A stretch of 64,000 nt of DNA from Paraburkholderia hayleyella (GTDB taxonomy: Bacteria; Pseudomonadota; Gammaproteobacteria; Burkholderiales; Burkholderiaceae). Within the stretch, counting starts at the first letter, position 1. Each line of letters begins with the position of its first letter. A program made the position numbers and the translations under genes. Location of the stretch: NCBI RefSeq assembly GCF_009455685.1, contig NZ_QPES01000001.1, forward strand, positions 744,001-808,000, in the 5' to 3' direction. Below the pieces are notes generated by a model. The model saw only the letters and a program-made list of their open reading frames with translations. It was not told the DNA's origin and made no database searches. Below are positions 16,193-25,526 of this stretch, in pieces.

Positions 16193-18295
16193 TTAGGCGG
16201 CAAGCCGCGAGATATCGGCGACGCAGTTCATCTGCTGATGTAGCTGGGCAAGCAGCGCGAGCCGGTTGGCACGCAAGGCAGTGTCGTCGGCGTTGACCAT
16301 CACGTCCTGGAAGAAGGCATCGACCGGTTCGCGCAGTGCCGCCAGCGCGCTGAGCGCATCGGTGTACTGGTGCGCTTTCACGTGATCCTGCACCTTGGGT
16401 GCAACTTGTTGCAATTGGTGATGCAGGGCTTTTTCAGCGGCTTCGATGAGCAGGCCAGCCTGCGCCAGGTTGTTGCCTGGCGCTCCGTCCGACTTTTTCA
16501 GAATGTTCGAAATGCGTTTATTGGCGGCGGCGAGCGCGGCGGCTTCGGGGAGGGCGGCGAATTCGCGCACGGCTACGAGACGCGCGGTCAGGTCATCGAG
16601 GCGTGTTGGGTTCAACGCCAGCACCGCATCGATTTCGGCTGCGGCATAACCGCGTTCACGCAGCAGGCCACGCAGGCGATCCATGAAAAATTCGTAGATC
16701 GCGGCGGTTGAATCGGCCACTTGCGGCAGCTTCTTGAACTGCGCATAGGCCATGCGCAGCAAGTCGCGCAGATCCAGTGGCCATTCTTTTTCGAGTAGCA
16801 GACGCAGTACTCCCAGCGCATGACGGCGCAGCGCGAATGGATCTTTTTCGCCGGTCGGCTGCAAGCCAATGCCCCAGATGCCCACCAGGGTTTCGAGTTT
16901 GTCTGCGAGCGCGACCACGGTACCGGTTTGAGTCGTGGGTAGGGCATCGCCGGAAAAACGCGGCCGGTAGTGCTCCGAGCAGGCAAGTGCGACCTCTTCA
17001 GGCTCGCCATCGTGACGGGCGTAATAAGTGCCCATCGTGCCTTGCAGTTCAGGGAATTCGCCGACCATGTCGGTCAGCAAGTCGGCTTTCGCCAGCTGCG
17101 CGGCGCGCTGCGCCAGCGCGGCATCGGTACCTGCGAGCCGGGCAATCGCTTCGGCGAGCGCCGCGACGCGCTCGGTGCGTTGCAGCGCCGACCCCAGCTT
17201 GTTGTGATAGACCACGTTCGCCAGCAACGGTACACGTTGCTCCAGCGTTTTTTTCTGGTCCTGTTCGAAGAAGAATTTCGCATCCGCGAGGCGCGGACGC
17301 ACGACGCGCTCATTGCCTTCGATGATGTCGTCTGGCGTGGCGGTTTCGATATTCGATACGACCAGGAAGCGCGAACGCAGCTTGCCGCTGGCGTCGGTGA
17401 GGGCGAAATACTTCTGGTTGGTCTGCATCGTGAGGATCAGGCACTCCTGTGGCACGCCCAGGAATTCGTCCTCGAAACGGCACGAATAAACCGCGGGCCA
17501 TTCGACCAGCGCGCTCACTTCGTCGAGCAATGCCTCGGGCATCACCACCGTGTCATCGCCCGCTTGCGCCAGCAACTGGTTGCGGATGGTTTCGCGCCGA
17601 TCGCCGAAGCTGGCGATCACATAGCCCCGCTGTTGCAATGTCTGGGCATAGTGGTCGGCGTGCTGGATGGCGACCAGGCCATCCGACAAAAAACGATGGC
17701 CGAGCGTGGTGTCGTCGGCGTCGATGCCGAATGCGGTGACCGGCACGACCTGCTCGCCATGCAACACGGTCAGGCGATGTACCGGACGCACGAACTGCAC
17801 GTTGGTGCCGTCGCCGCGCTGATAGGTCATCACCTTGGGGATAGGCAGCCTGGCGAGGGTTTCATCGAGCGCGGCTTGCAAGCCTGCGGCGAGCGTCGCG
17901 CCAGGCGCCGTATAACCGAGAAAGAAGGCTTCGGCCTTGCCATCGGGCGCGCGTTCGAGCTGCTCTAGCGGGAAGTCGGGAAAGCCCAGGGCGGCGAGCT
18001 TTTTGGCCAGCGGCGCGGTGGGCTGGCCAGCAGCATCGAGCGCGACGGAGACGGGTAGCACCTTCTCGCGCACGGGCCGGTCAGGCGCGACAGCGCGCAC
18101 GTTCTGAATGGTGACGGCCAGGCGGCGCGGGGTGGCGTAGCGCTCGAAAGCTGTTGCGCTGTCGCTCAGGCCGTGCGCCGCGAGGCGCTGCGCGAGACCT
18201 TCGGCAAAGGCATCGCCGAGGCGTTTGAGTGCTTTGGGTGGCAGCTCTTCGGTGAGTAACTCGACGAGCAGGGTAGCGTGTTCAGGATGATTCAT
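16193..18295 (-). CDS. glyS: Glycyl-tRNA synthetase beta subunit
   Basis: At 700 residues it is the normal length for the beta chain of the alpha2-beta2 bacterial glycyl-tRNA synthetase. It starts TLLVELLTEELPPKALKRLG, the conserved N-terminus, and has the mid-protein block PRLADAKFFFEQDQKK and the anticodon-binding-like C-terminal domain (about residues 560-700, FFQDVMVNADD). It supports tRNA binding and editing by the alpha chain. It lies 15 nt after glyQ, with gmhB following, as a single operon. Confidence 0.96.
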   Translation of the reverse strand: MNHPEHATLLVELLTEELPPKALKRLGDAFAEGLAQRLAAHGLSDSATAFERYATPRRLAVTIQNVRAVAPDRPVREKVLPVSVALDAAGQPTAPLAKKLAALGFPDFPLEQLERAPDGKAEAFFLGYTAPGATLAAGLQAALDETLARLPIPKVMTYQRGDGTNVQFVRPVHRLTVLHGEQVVPVTAFGIDADDTTLGHRFLSDGLVAIQHADHYAQTLQQRGYVIASFGDRRETIRNQLLAQAGDDTVVMPEALLDEVSALVEWPAVYSCRFEDEFLGVPQECLILTMQTNQKYFALTDASGKLRSRFLVVSNIETATPDDIIEGNERVVRPRLADAKFFFEQDQKKTLEQRVPLLANVVYHNKLGSALQRTERVAALAEAIARLAGTDAALAQRAAQLAKADLLTDMVGEFPELQGTMGTYYARHDGEPEEVALACSEHYRPRFSGDALPTTQTGTVVALADKLETLVGIWGIGLQPTGEKDPFALRRHALGVLRLLLEKEWPLDLRDLLRMAYAQFKKLPQVADSTAAIYEFFMDRLRGLLRERGYAAAEIDAVLALNPTRLDDLTARLVAVREFAALPEAAALAAANKRISNILKKSDGAPGNNLAQAGLLIEAAEKALHHQLQQVAPKVQDHVKAHQYTDALSALAALREPVDAFFQDVMVNADDTALRANRLALLAQLHQQMNCVADISRLAA

Positions 18296-18310
18296 GAGTG
18301 TGAGGTCTCG

Positions 18311-19318
18311 TCAGTCCGGGGCGATCATGCGTTCGACTTTCAGCGGCGGTACCCAGGCGGGCAGCGCGGCATCCTGGGCATCGGTGGTGAGGCCGGGAAC
18401 GCCTCGCACCGGGTTGCCCAGCATCGGAAAGCCGAGTTTTTCACGCGATGCGTAATACGCCTGGGCGACCAGACGCGACAGGGCCCGGATGCGGCCGATG
18501 TAAGCCGCGCGCTCCGTTACGGAGATCGCGCCACGGGCATCGAGCAGGTTGAAGGTATGACCCGCCTTGAGCACGAGTTCATAGGCCGGCAGCGCGAGTT
18601 GCGCTTCGATCATGCGCTGGGCTTCGGCTTCGTAGTTATTGAAGAAGGTGAACAGCAGATCGACGTTGGCGTATTCGAAGTTGTAGGTGGACTGCTCGAC
18701 TTCGTTCTGGTGATAGACATCGCCATAGGTCAGGCGGCGCAGCTCAGGGCCGTCCGGTCCCGCTTCTTCCCATTCGGTCCAGACCAGGTCGTAGACGTTT
18801 TCGACCTTTTGCAGATACATTGCCAGACGTTCGAGCCCATAGGTGATCTCGCCCAATACGGGTTTGCAATCGATGCCGCCGACTTGCTGGAAGTAAGTGA
18901 ACTGGGTGACTTCCATGCCATTGAGCCAGACCTCCCAGCCGAGACCCCACGCGCCGAGGGTGGGATTTTCCCAATCGTCCTCGACGAAACGCACGTCGTT
19001 TTGCTGCAGATCGAAGCCGAGGGCTTCGAGCGAGCCGAGGTAAAGATCGAGGATGTTTTCCGGCGCGGGCTTGAGCACGGCCTGGTATTGGTAATAGTGC
19101 TGCAGACGGTTCGGGTTGGCGCCGTAGCGGCCATCCTTGGGGCGGCGCGAGGGCTGCACGTAAGCCGCGCGCCAGGGCTCCGGGCCAATGGCGCGCAAGA
19201 ACGTGTGGACGTGGGAGGTGCCCGCGCCGACTTCCATATCGATGGGCTGGAGTAACGCGCAACCTTGCTGGTCCCAATAGGATTGCAGCGTCAGGATGAT
19301 TTGCTGAAATGTGAGCAT
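18311..19318 (-). CDS. glyQ: Glycyl-tRNA synthetase alpha subunit
   Basis: The 335-residue catalytic chain charges tRNA-Gly with glycine. It starts LTFQQIILTLQSYWDQQGCA and keeps YVQPSRRPKDGRYGANPNRL (the adenylate-binding class II core) and GGIDCKPVLGEITYGLERLA. It is first in the operon glyQ-glyS-gmhB. A promoter should lie in the 19319-19500 stretch, but no clear boxes were picked out. Confidence 0.97.
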   Translation of the reverse strand: MLTFQQIILTLQSYWDQQGCALLQPIDMEVGAGTSHVHTFLRAIGPEPWRAAYVQPSRRPKDGRYGANPNRLQHYYQYQAVLKPAPENILDLYLGSLEALGFDLQQNDVRFVEDDWENPTLGAWGLGWEVWLNGMEVTQFTYFQQVGGIDCKPVLGEITYGLERLAMYLQKVENVYDLVWTEWEEAGPDGPELRRLTYGDVYHQNEVEQSTYNFEYANVDLLFTFFNNYEAEAQRMIEAQLALPAYELVLKAGHTFNLLDARGAISVTERAAYIGRIRALSRLVAQAYYASREKLGFPMLGNPVRGVPGLTTDAQDAALPAWVPPLKVERMIAPD

Positions 19319-19852
19319 GAAGCGCCTTTCGGGCTAGAGGCCGTTGCGTCGGGAGTACCTGGCGCGCGAGACGGCGGTGGAGCAAAAACTGCTGAACGGA
19401 GGATTCTAGCGGAAAGGGGGCGAGGTGCGACCAGATGCGGCTATATACGGCCCGTATGCGGCCCTGGCGGAGGTTGAGTGGCTGAGCGCGCCAGCCGGTT
19501 TTTCGGCGTTATCCGATTTGAAAATGCTTTTTTTCGTGGATTGTTGCGGCCAGCTTGAATGGGCGATTATCGGCATGGACGGCGCAAAGATTACAGGGGA
19601 GGAGAAAATGCGCTATCTGGATGCCATTGCTGATGCATCGGCTGGAGAGTTTGCTGCGGGGGATATTTTTAGTTTAGGAAAGAATGCAGTGAATTCGCCC
19701 GTAAAGGCCTGAATATATTTATTCAGGAGAAGGGCCCAGAAACCTGATTTTCGTTTGTCGTGTTTGTCGTGTTTGTCGTATTCGATGCGGAGGGTTATGC
19801 AAAATCAATGGAGCGATTTGACAGGTCTGATGCGTGAAAAAATATAGTCATT
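19319..19852. other. Intergenic region upstream of glyQ
   Basis: No recognisable gene. A plus-strand frame near 19515-19712 (reading MLFFVDCCGQLEWAIIG and on) has mildly protein-like composition but no ribosome-binding site, and is not called. A short TTTGTCGTG direct repeat occurs around 19753-19780. The glyQ promoter is expected near the left end. Confidence 0.35.
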
Positions 19853-19898
19853 CATGGCCCCAAAAAGATGAAGATTGATTCATGCTTTTTGGGGCATG
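19834..19898 (-). terminator. Rho-independent terminator after lnt
   Basis: A long inverted repeat at 19853-19898 (core CCCCAAAAAG against CTTTTTGGGG, extended through ATGAA/TTCAT) is followed, on the minus strand, by a T-rich tract corresponding to the A-run at 19836-19842. It lies about 50 nt beyond the lnt stop and probably ends the lnt transcript. Confidence 0.65.
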
Positions 19899-19947
19899 GT
19901 TTTAATCAGGCGAAAACCCTGCGAGGTTCCGCCAGGCTTTCCACCCC

Positions 19948-21612
19948 TTAACCTCGTCGCCGCCCCGGCCCGAACGCGAAGCCCAGCGCCAGCAACACCA
20001 GCGATACCGCCAGCACCGTATTGTTGCCACTCGTCACATACGGCGTATTGCCCGCGGTGCCTTGCACGTTCGCTTCCAGCACCCCCACGGTATAGGCAGG
20101 CAGCCGCCCGGTGACCTTGCCGTGTGCGTCGATCACGGCTGTCGCTCCGGTATTGGTGGCGCGCAGCATGGGCCGCCCGGTTTCCAGCGAGCGCATGCGG
20201 GCGATTTGCAGGTGCTGGTCGAGCGCGATGGTGTCACCGAACCACGCGAGGTTGGTGGCATTCACCAGCACGCCCGCGGGCATGGGGCTTTCGCGCAGCG
20301 TGCGGGCGATCTCTTCGCCAAAGATGTCTTCGTAGCAGATATCGACCGCCAGCGGCTGGTTATGCACGAGAAACGGCCTTTGAACCGGCGCGCCCCGGGC
20401 AAAGTCACCCAGCGGGATATCCATCAAATCGACGAACCAGCGAAACCCCCACGGCACGAATTCGCCAAAGGGCACGAGATGGTGCTTGTCATAGCGGTAC
20501 AGCTCGCCGGAATGGGGCGTCAGGCCAAAAAGACTATTGGTGTAACCGCTCACCTGGCCGTCCGGCGTCAGCGTGCCGCCAATCGCACCGAACAGGATGG
20601 CGCTGCCGGTCTGGTCGGCGAAGCGGCGCAGCGCCAGCGCGAAGGGCTCGGGCATGGTCTGCGCCAGCACGGGAATAGCCGTTTCCGGCGTAATGATCAA
20701 GTCAGCCGGCTGGGCGGTAATCAAACGTTGATATTCGTCGATGGCAGCCAGCATGCCTGCGCGCTCGAACTTCATCTCCTGCTTCACGTTGCCTTGCAAC
20801 AGGCGCACCTTGAGCGGTACGTTGGCGGAGGTGGTCCAGGTGGCGAGCGGCAGGACGAGGCCCGCCGCGAGCAAGGCCAGCGCGAGCGCGGCGGGGGCTA
20901 GCGCAGGGAGGCGCCGTGAGTGCCATGTGCGAGTGAAAGCCTGGACCAGTAACGCTGCGACCAGCGCCAGCATCCAGCCCACGCCATAGACGCCCACCAG
21001 TGGTGCATAGCCGGCAAGAGGCCCGTCGACCTGCGCATAGCCGCTGGCCAGCCATGGAAAGCCTGTGAAGACCGTGCCGCGTAACCATTCGCTGAGGGCC
21101 CATGCGCTGGCAAACGCAAACGAGCCGTGCCAGGTCGGCGAAAAAGGTCGGGATTGGGATTGCGGGTTGCGCTCGCTCTCGCCTTGGCGCGGACGCACGT
21201 GTCCGGCGCAAAACGACCAGATCGCGGCAGCCAGCGCGGGATACAACGCGAGATACAGCGTGAACAGCACGAGCGCGGCCCCCGCTAGCGGTGCGGCCAT
21301 GCCGCCATAGACATGCATGCTGACATAGAGCCACCAGACGCCCGTGACGAAGTTGCCGAAACCAAACGCCGCACCGGTGAGCGCGGCGCTTTTCCAGTTT
21401 GTGGTGCGCGTGAGCCACGCGAAGAAAAAGACGAAGAGTGCCAGCTCAAGCCATCCGCCATGTGGCGTCGGTGCGAACGACAGCGTATTGGCCGCGCCCG
21501 CGACGCAGGCCGCGAGGTAATGCCACCAGGGCATGGCACGCTCATCTGTCAGCGCGGTGGCGGTGGCCGGCGTCATACGGCGACGCAGGCGAGAGAAGAG
21601 CGAGTCGGCCAT
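19948..21612 (-). CDS. lnt: Apolipoprotein N-acyltransferase
   Basis: The 554-residue inner-membrane enzyme adds the third acyl chain to the N-terminal cysteine of lipoproteins. About six to seven hydrophobic helices fill the first ~220 residues and one closes the C-terminus. The periplasmic nitrilase-like domain shows the catalytic triad: Glu in IITPETAIPV (about residue 305), Lys in YDKHHLVPFGEFVPW (about 375), and Cys in VDICYEDIFGEE (about 425). It lies 115 nt downstream of corC, the classic order. Confidence 0.95.
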   Translation of the reverse strand: MADSLFSRLRRRMTPATATALTDERAMPWWHYLAACVAGAANTLSFAPTPHGGWLELALFVFFFAWLTRTTNWKSAALTGAAFGFGNFVTGVWWLYVSMHVYGGMAAPLAGAALVLFTLYLALYPALAAAIWSFCAGHVRPRQGESERNPQSQSRPFSPTWHGSFAFASAWALSEWLRGTVFTGFPWLASGYAQVDGPLAGYAPLVGVYGVGWMLALVAALLVQAFTRTWHSRRLPALAPAALALALLAAGLVLPLATWTTSANVPLKVRLLQGNVKQEMKFERAGMLAAIDEYQRLITAQPADLIITPETAIPVLAQTMPEPFALALRRFADQTGSAILFGAIGGTLTPDGQVSGYTNSLFGLTPHSGELYRYDKHHLVPFGEFVPWGFRWFVDLMDIPLGDFARGAPVQRPFLVHNQPLAVDICYEDIFGEEIARTLRESPMPAGVLVNATNLAWFGDTIALDQHLQIARMRSLETGRPMLRATNTGATAVIDAHGKVTGRLPAYTVGVLEANVQGTAGNTPYVTSGNNTVLAVSLVLLALGFAFGPGRRRG

Positions 21613-21727
21613 GGATGGAATGCCAGATGGGTTGCGTCAGAGGTCAGAGGTCAGAGGAGGAGGCGCGCGCCAGACGGGTCATGCCGGGCGCGCGAACAGC
21701 GGCTGACAGCGGGGCGCTTGCGTTCGT

Positions 21728-22621
21728 TCAGGTTGGTACGTGCTGGGCGCGGCGCTCGTGCTCGCCCGCGTTTGGATCGCGGCGCACCAGCAGCATGTGG
21801 ATCTGGCGCGCATCGCCGCGCTGGACTTCGAAGATCAGGTTTTCGAGCCGGACTTTCTCGCCGCGATGCGGCACATGGCCAAAGTGATGCGTGACCAGGC
21901 CGCCAATCGTATCGACTTCGTCGTCGGAGAACTGCGTGCCGAACGCCTCATTGAACTGCTCGATGCCGGTCAGCGCGCGTACCCGGTAGCGGCCATCCGG
22001 CGAGCCGATGATGTTGCCGCTTTCCTCGTCGAAATCGTATTCGTCTTCGATATCACCGACGATTTGCTCCAGCACGTCCTCGATCGTAATCAGGCCGGCC
22101 ACGCCGCCGTATTCATCCACGACGATGGCGATATGGTTGTGATTGACGCGAAAATCGTGCAGCAGCACATTCAGGCGCTTCGATTCAGGAATAAACACCG
22201 CGGGGCGCAACATGCCGCGCACGTCGAATTCTTCTTCGGCGTAATAGCGCAGCAGATCTTTGGCAAGCAGTACGCCAATCACGTTGTCGCGGTTGCCTTC
22301 GTACACCGGATAGCGCGAATGCGCTTTTTCCAGCACGTAAGGAATAAAGGTGTCGGGCGCGTCGGCGATGTTGATCGCATCCATCTGCGCGCGGGGAATC
22401 ATGATGTCGCGGGCGCATAGCTCGCAGATCTGGAACACGCCTTCGATCATTGAGAGCGAATCGGCGTCGATCAGGTTGCGCTCGTGCGCATCCTGGAGAA
22501 TTTCAAGCAGCTCGGCACGGGAATCGGGCTCGGGCGAGATGAAATCGGTCAGCCGTTCAAGCAGGGAGCGTTTTTCAGGGAGAGGGTCGGTTGGGCGTCG
22601 ACTGGGATACGTGTCGTTCAT
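21728..22621 (-). CDS. corC: CorC/HlyC-type CBS-domain protein (Mg/Co efflux-associated)
   Basis: The 297-residue cytosolic protein has paired CBS domains (about residues 65-190: DIMIPRAQMDAIN, then HNHIAIVVDEYGGVAGLITI) and a C-terminal CorC_HlyC transporter-associated domain (about 205-285: DEVDTIGGLVTHHFGHVPHR). It is linked to magnesium and cobalt homeostasis; MgpA/YbeX names are also used. I chose the ATG at 22621 (MNDTYPSRRPTD); the frame is open to 22666 but the family starts here. The gene precedes lnt and follows ybeY, with chaC and about 0.5 kb inserted between. Confidence 0.9.
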   Translation of the reverse strand: MNDTYPSRRPTDPLPEKRSLLERLTDFISPEPDSRAELLEILQDAHERNLIDADSLSMIEGVFQICELCARDIMIPRAQMDAINIADAPDTFIPYVLEKAHSRYPVYEGNRDNVIGVLLAKDLLRYYAEEEFDVRGMLRPAVFIPESKRLNVLLHDFRVNHNHIAIVVDEYGGVAGLITIEDVLEQIVGDIEDEYDFDEESGNIIGSPDGRYRVRALTGIEQFNEAFGTQFSDDEVDTIGGLVTHHFGHVPHRGEKVRLENLIFEVQRGDARQIHMLLVRRDPNAGEHERRAQHVPT

Positions 22622-23122
22622 GGTGGTGCGCCAGGCGAGGCGGGGCGCGTGATTGCAGAGCGACAAGGATACACCAGGCTTGCCAGGGGGCTATTGGCCG
22701 TTTGGCTAACGGGCAAGCCATGGCCGCCCACGACCTGTGTCTGCTGTGGGCGGATTAATCCTGATTAACTGGATACTTTGTGACAGGGTATTTGTAGTTC
22801 GATGATTGACTTGCGGCACATGAGCAATAATCCGAGATATTCATTCGTGGGGTTCAGGTGTTTTTCATCGGGGAAGGTGCCCGGTTTGGGCTTCGCCGTT
22901 GTTGATGCTGGAGCGCGCAGCATCTGTTTTTTTATCCTGATGGCACATGCTGTTTTTAATTGGATTAAATAAAATATTTCCGCGCCGTTTAATGACATAT
23001 TAATTTCTGATTTTCAGTTAATTGATACGCCTTCCGTAACGGGATTCGCCAAAAGTTCCAGGCAGCGGCTGGGGCGCTGAGCGTGCGTTCAGCAGGCGCT
23101 CAGGCAAAACTTCCGCTTCACT
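22622..23122. other. About 0.5 kb gap between chaC and corC
   Basis: This stretch is more AT-rich than its neighbours, especially 22770-23030. One minus-strand frame (22998-22765, 77 codons, reading MSLNGAEIFYLIQLKTACAI and on) has no ribosome-binding site and no family I recognise. In most relatives ybeY and corC are adjacent, so the gap and chaC look like a later insertion. Confidence 0.35.
22765..22998 (-). CDS. Doubtful 77-residue hypothetical ORF
   Basis: It is an open frame in the AT-rich gap upstream of corC. No Shine-Dalgarno sequence precedes the ATG, there is no membrane or motif signature, and no family is recognised. The C-terminal half (TFPDEKHLNPTNEYLGLLLM) reads like protein, but this may be chance. 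Confidence 0.2.
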   Translation of the reverse strand: MSLNGAEIFYLIQLKTACAIRIKKQMLRAPASTTAKPKPGTFPDEKHLNPTNEYLGLLLMCRKSIIELQIPCHKVSS

Positions 23123-23785
23123 TCAAGCGCCCGGGCTGCACCGTGCCAGCAGCGCTTCGAGCGCGTGGTCCGGCATGCCGCTGGCGCGCAGCGCCTGCAC
23201 CGTGTGGCTGACGTAATCCAGCGTCGTGCCATAACGGCCACTTGCGCGGCGCAATACCCTCTTCACCACCTCATCCGGCAGTTTGCCGGTATAGGCCGGA
23301 ATATCGCGCCGTATCACGAATGCCAGCGCGTTGACCCGGCGCCCGTCCGCGAGCGTGCAGCGCAGCCACGTTGGGCGGTACGACCCCATCGGCATTTCGC
23401 GCTGCCAGAGCGTGGCGAGATGTGCGGCGAGCCCTGCGGCAGCCAGCCGGAATGCGATGCCGGTGCAGGCGCCGCCGCGATCGAGCGCCAGCACGAGGCC
23501 GGGTTGCTCCGGCGTGCCGCGATTCACCCGTGACCATAAATACAGCCCGCGATGGTAGCCGTGCACCCGGCCGCGTGTCGCTTCGACAACGGCTAGCCCG
23601 GGGTTCCAGATCAGCGAGCCATAGCCGAACAGCCAGAGGTCTTGCGTTGCGTCATGGTGCTGCAGGGTGCGGGCGAGCGAGGCGTCGAGTTCTTCCGCCG
23701 TGAGTAACCGCGCTTCGCCCAGTTGTGGCGGATAGCTGGCGGTACGGGATGGCGGCGGAGACGGGTTCACGACGCGGCGGTTCAA
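23123..23785 (-). CDS. chaC: ChaC-type glutathione-specific gamma-glutamylcyclotransferase
   Basis: The 220-residue protein has the signature DLWLFGYGSLIWNPG (about residue 50), which binds the gamma-glutamyl group, followed by RVHGYHRGLYLWSRVNRGTP and GLVLALDRGGACTGIAFRL, typical of ChaC. The enzyme cleaves glutathione to 5-oxoproline and Cys-Gly in the cytosol. The end DYVSHTVQALRASG matches the family C-terminus. It is inserted between ybeY and corC, with 57 nt to ybeY, and may share the ybeY transcript. Confidence 0.88.
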   Translation of the reverse strand: MNRRVVNPSPPPSRTASYPPQLGEARLLTAEELDASLARTLQHHDATQDLWLFGYGSLIWNPGLAVVEATRGRVHGYHRGLYLWSRVNRGTPEQPGLVLALDRGGACTGIAFRLAAAGLAAHLATLWQREMPMGSYRPTWLRCTLADGRRVNALAFVIRRDIPAYTGKLPDEVVKRVLRRASGRYGTTLDYVSHTVQALRASGMPDHALEALLARCSPGA

Positions 23786-23842
23786 ACGTGAGAGAGGAGG
23801 GAGAGGACAACGTGCTGGAAAAAAAGCGCAGGCATCGGCGCC

Positions 23843-24322
23843 TCACGCATAAGGATCAGGAAAGCCAAGCGTGGCGAGGATGTCGCGCTCAAGTGCTTCC
23901 ATTTCTTCGGCTTCGGTATCGTCTTCGTGATCGTAGCCTTGCGCGTGCAGCGTGCCATGCACCAGTAGATGCACGTAGTGCGCGACCAGCGGCCGGCCCA
24001 GCCCGATGGCTTCCCGCTCCACCACCGGGCAGCACAGGATCAGATCGCCGGAGATGGGCGCATCGTCGGCCTCGCTGGCCTCATCACCTTCTGCGTAGGC
24101 GAAGGTCAACACATTGGTGGCGTAGTCCTTGCCGCGCCAGGTGCGGTTCAGCATGCGGCCTTCGTCGGCATCGACGAGCCGCACGGTGAGTTCGGCATCC
24201 ACCTGCAGGGCAGCCTGGATCCAGCGCGCAACGCTGGCGCGTGGCAACGCTGTTTTGTGGCTGGGCCACGCTTTTGCGGCGGGAAACTGGAGGTTGAGCG
24301 TCAGCTTGGGAGGGCGGCTCAT
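23843..24322 (-). CDS. ybeY: Endoribonuclease YbeY
   Basis: The 159-residue protein carries the zinc motif LVHGTLHAQGYDHEDD (three His ligands, about residue 120), and the upstream NRTWRGKDYATNVLTF is the conserved substrate-cleft strand. YbeY is a single-strand RNA nuclease needed for 16S rRNA 3' maturation and ribosome quality control. It follows phoH by about 108 nt that contain a perfect hairpin. The miaB-phoH-ybeY order is conserved in proteobacteria. Confidence 0.94.
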   Translation of the reverse strand: MSRPPKLTLNLQFPAAKAWPSHKTALPRASVARWIQAALQVDAELTVRLVDADEGRMLNRTWRGKDYATNVLTFAYAEGDEASEADDAPISGDLILCCPVVEREAIGLGRPLVAHYVHLLVHGTLHAQGYDHEDDTEAEEMEALERDILATLGFPDPYA

Positions 24323-24401
24323 CGGACGAAAAGAGGTAAGGGAGATGAGGGAAATGAGAGAGAGGCGGTATATCAGGGGGCGGCGCCGCGGCGTGCCGGA
24401 G

Positions 24402-24429
24402 CGTGTTCATGGATACCTCCATGAACACG
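24402..24429 (-). promoter_or_regulatory. Perfect 12-bp intercistronic hairpin between phoH and ybeY
   Basis: The arms CGTGTTCATGGA and TCCATGAACACG with a 4-nt loop start one base after the phoH stop. There is no T-run after the hairpin on the minus strand, so it is not a standard terminator. It could protect the phoH 3' end, act as a processing site, or lower ybeY expression. Confidence 0.6.
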
Positions 24430-24430
24430 T

Positions 24431-25501
24431 CTAGCGCGCATCGGTGACACTGTCCTTCTGGGCCTGCGCGTCATAGGCTTCGACGATGCGCGCGACCAGC
24501 GGATGGCGCACCACATCGGCACTGGTAAAGCGCGTGAGGGCGATGCCACGCACGTCCGCCAGCACTTTTTGCGCTTCGATCAGGCCGCTCTTGTGGCCGC
24601 GCGGCAAATCGACCTGGGTCGTATCGCCGGTCACCACCGCCTTCGAGCCAAAGCCAATCCGCGTCAGGAACATCTTCATCTGTTCGGGCGTGGTGTTTTG
24701 CGCCTCGTCGAGAATGATGAACGCGTGATTCAGCGTGCGGCCGCGCATGTAGGCGAGCGGGGCGATTTCGATCATCTGGCGCTCGAACATCTTCGCGGTT
24801 TTGTCAAAACCCAGCAGGTCATAGAGCGCGTCATAGAGCGGGCGCAAATACGGATCGACCTTTTGCGCCAGATCGCCGGGCAAAAAGCCGAGCCGCTCGC
24901 CCGCTTCGACGGCGGGGCGGGTTAGCACGATGCGCTTGACCTGATCGCGTTCCAGCGCATCCACCGCGCAGGCCACGGCCAGATAAGTCTTGCCCGTGCC
25001 CGCCGGGCCGACGCCGAAGGTCACGTCGTGCGCGATGATCTGCTTCAGATAGTCGCGCTGTGCGGGCGTGCGTCCGCGCAGGTCGGCGCGGCGCGTGTAC
25101 AGCTTGGGGCCCAGCGCTTCGGCGTTGTCGCTGTCGTCGAGCGCGGGTTCGTCGAACGGGTGCTCGGGGTTGCCGCGAAACCGCACGTCAGAGGCGTCGG
25201 GCGTCTCGCCCGTGCCGCTCGCGCGGTGGGCCAGATGCCGCGCTTCGACCAGCGCCAGCTGGATATCGTCAACCGAGAGCGGATCGCCGGCCGCGCGGCG
25301 ATAGAAATTTTCGAGCGCGGCGAGCGCGATCTTCGCGCCACGGCCACGAATCGAAATGCGATGGCCGCGCCGCGTCAGCGTGACGTCGAGGGCCTGTTCG
25401 ATTTGCCGCAGATTTTCGTCGAGCGGGCCACACAGGTTGGCGAGCTGCGCGTTGTTATCGTGCGGAGCGGTGAATTCCAGATGGGGCTGAGCGGGCTTCA
25501 A
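24431..25501 (-). CDS. phoH: PhoH-family ATPase (YbeZ)
   Basis: The 356-residue protein has a KH-like N-terminal region (about 30-90) and a P-loop ATPase domain: Walker A GPAGTGKTYLA (about residue 165), a following LTRPAVEAGERLGFLPGDL, and Walker B HAFIILDEAQNT (about 265) with VVTGDTTQVDLP. YbeZ works with YbeY in rRNA processing as a predicted RNA helicase-like ATPase. It lies 25 nt after miaB, in the same operon. Confidence 0.92.
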   Translation of the reverse strand: MKPAQPHLEFTAPHDNNAQLANLCGPLDENLRQIEQALDVTLTRRGHRISIRGRGAKIALAALENFYRRAAGDPLSVDDIQLALVEARHLAHRASGTGETPDASDVRFRGNPEHPFDEPALDDSDNAEALGPKLYTRRADLRGRTPAQRDYLKQIIAHDVTFGVGPAGTGKTYLAVACAVDALERDQVKRIVLTRPAVEAGERLGFLPGDLAQKVDPYLRPLYDALYDLLGFDKTAKMFERQMIEIAPLAYMRGRTLNHAFIILDEAQNTTPEQMKMFLTRIGFGSKAVVTGDTTQVDLPRGHKSGLIEAQKVLADVRGIALTRFTSADVVRHPLVARIVEAYDAQAQKDSVTDAR

Positions 25502-25526
25502 GGCGGGGAGGGATCCTGTCAGTGTG

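Noticed and set aside
16970..17968. 332-codon plus-strand frame antisense to glyS
   Set aside because: It lies wholly within glyS, and its composition is typical of an antisense shadow.
18278..19255. 325-codon plus-strand frame antisense to glyQ
   Set aside because: glyQ is unmistakable; the antisense frame matches no family.
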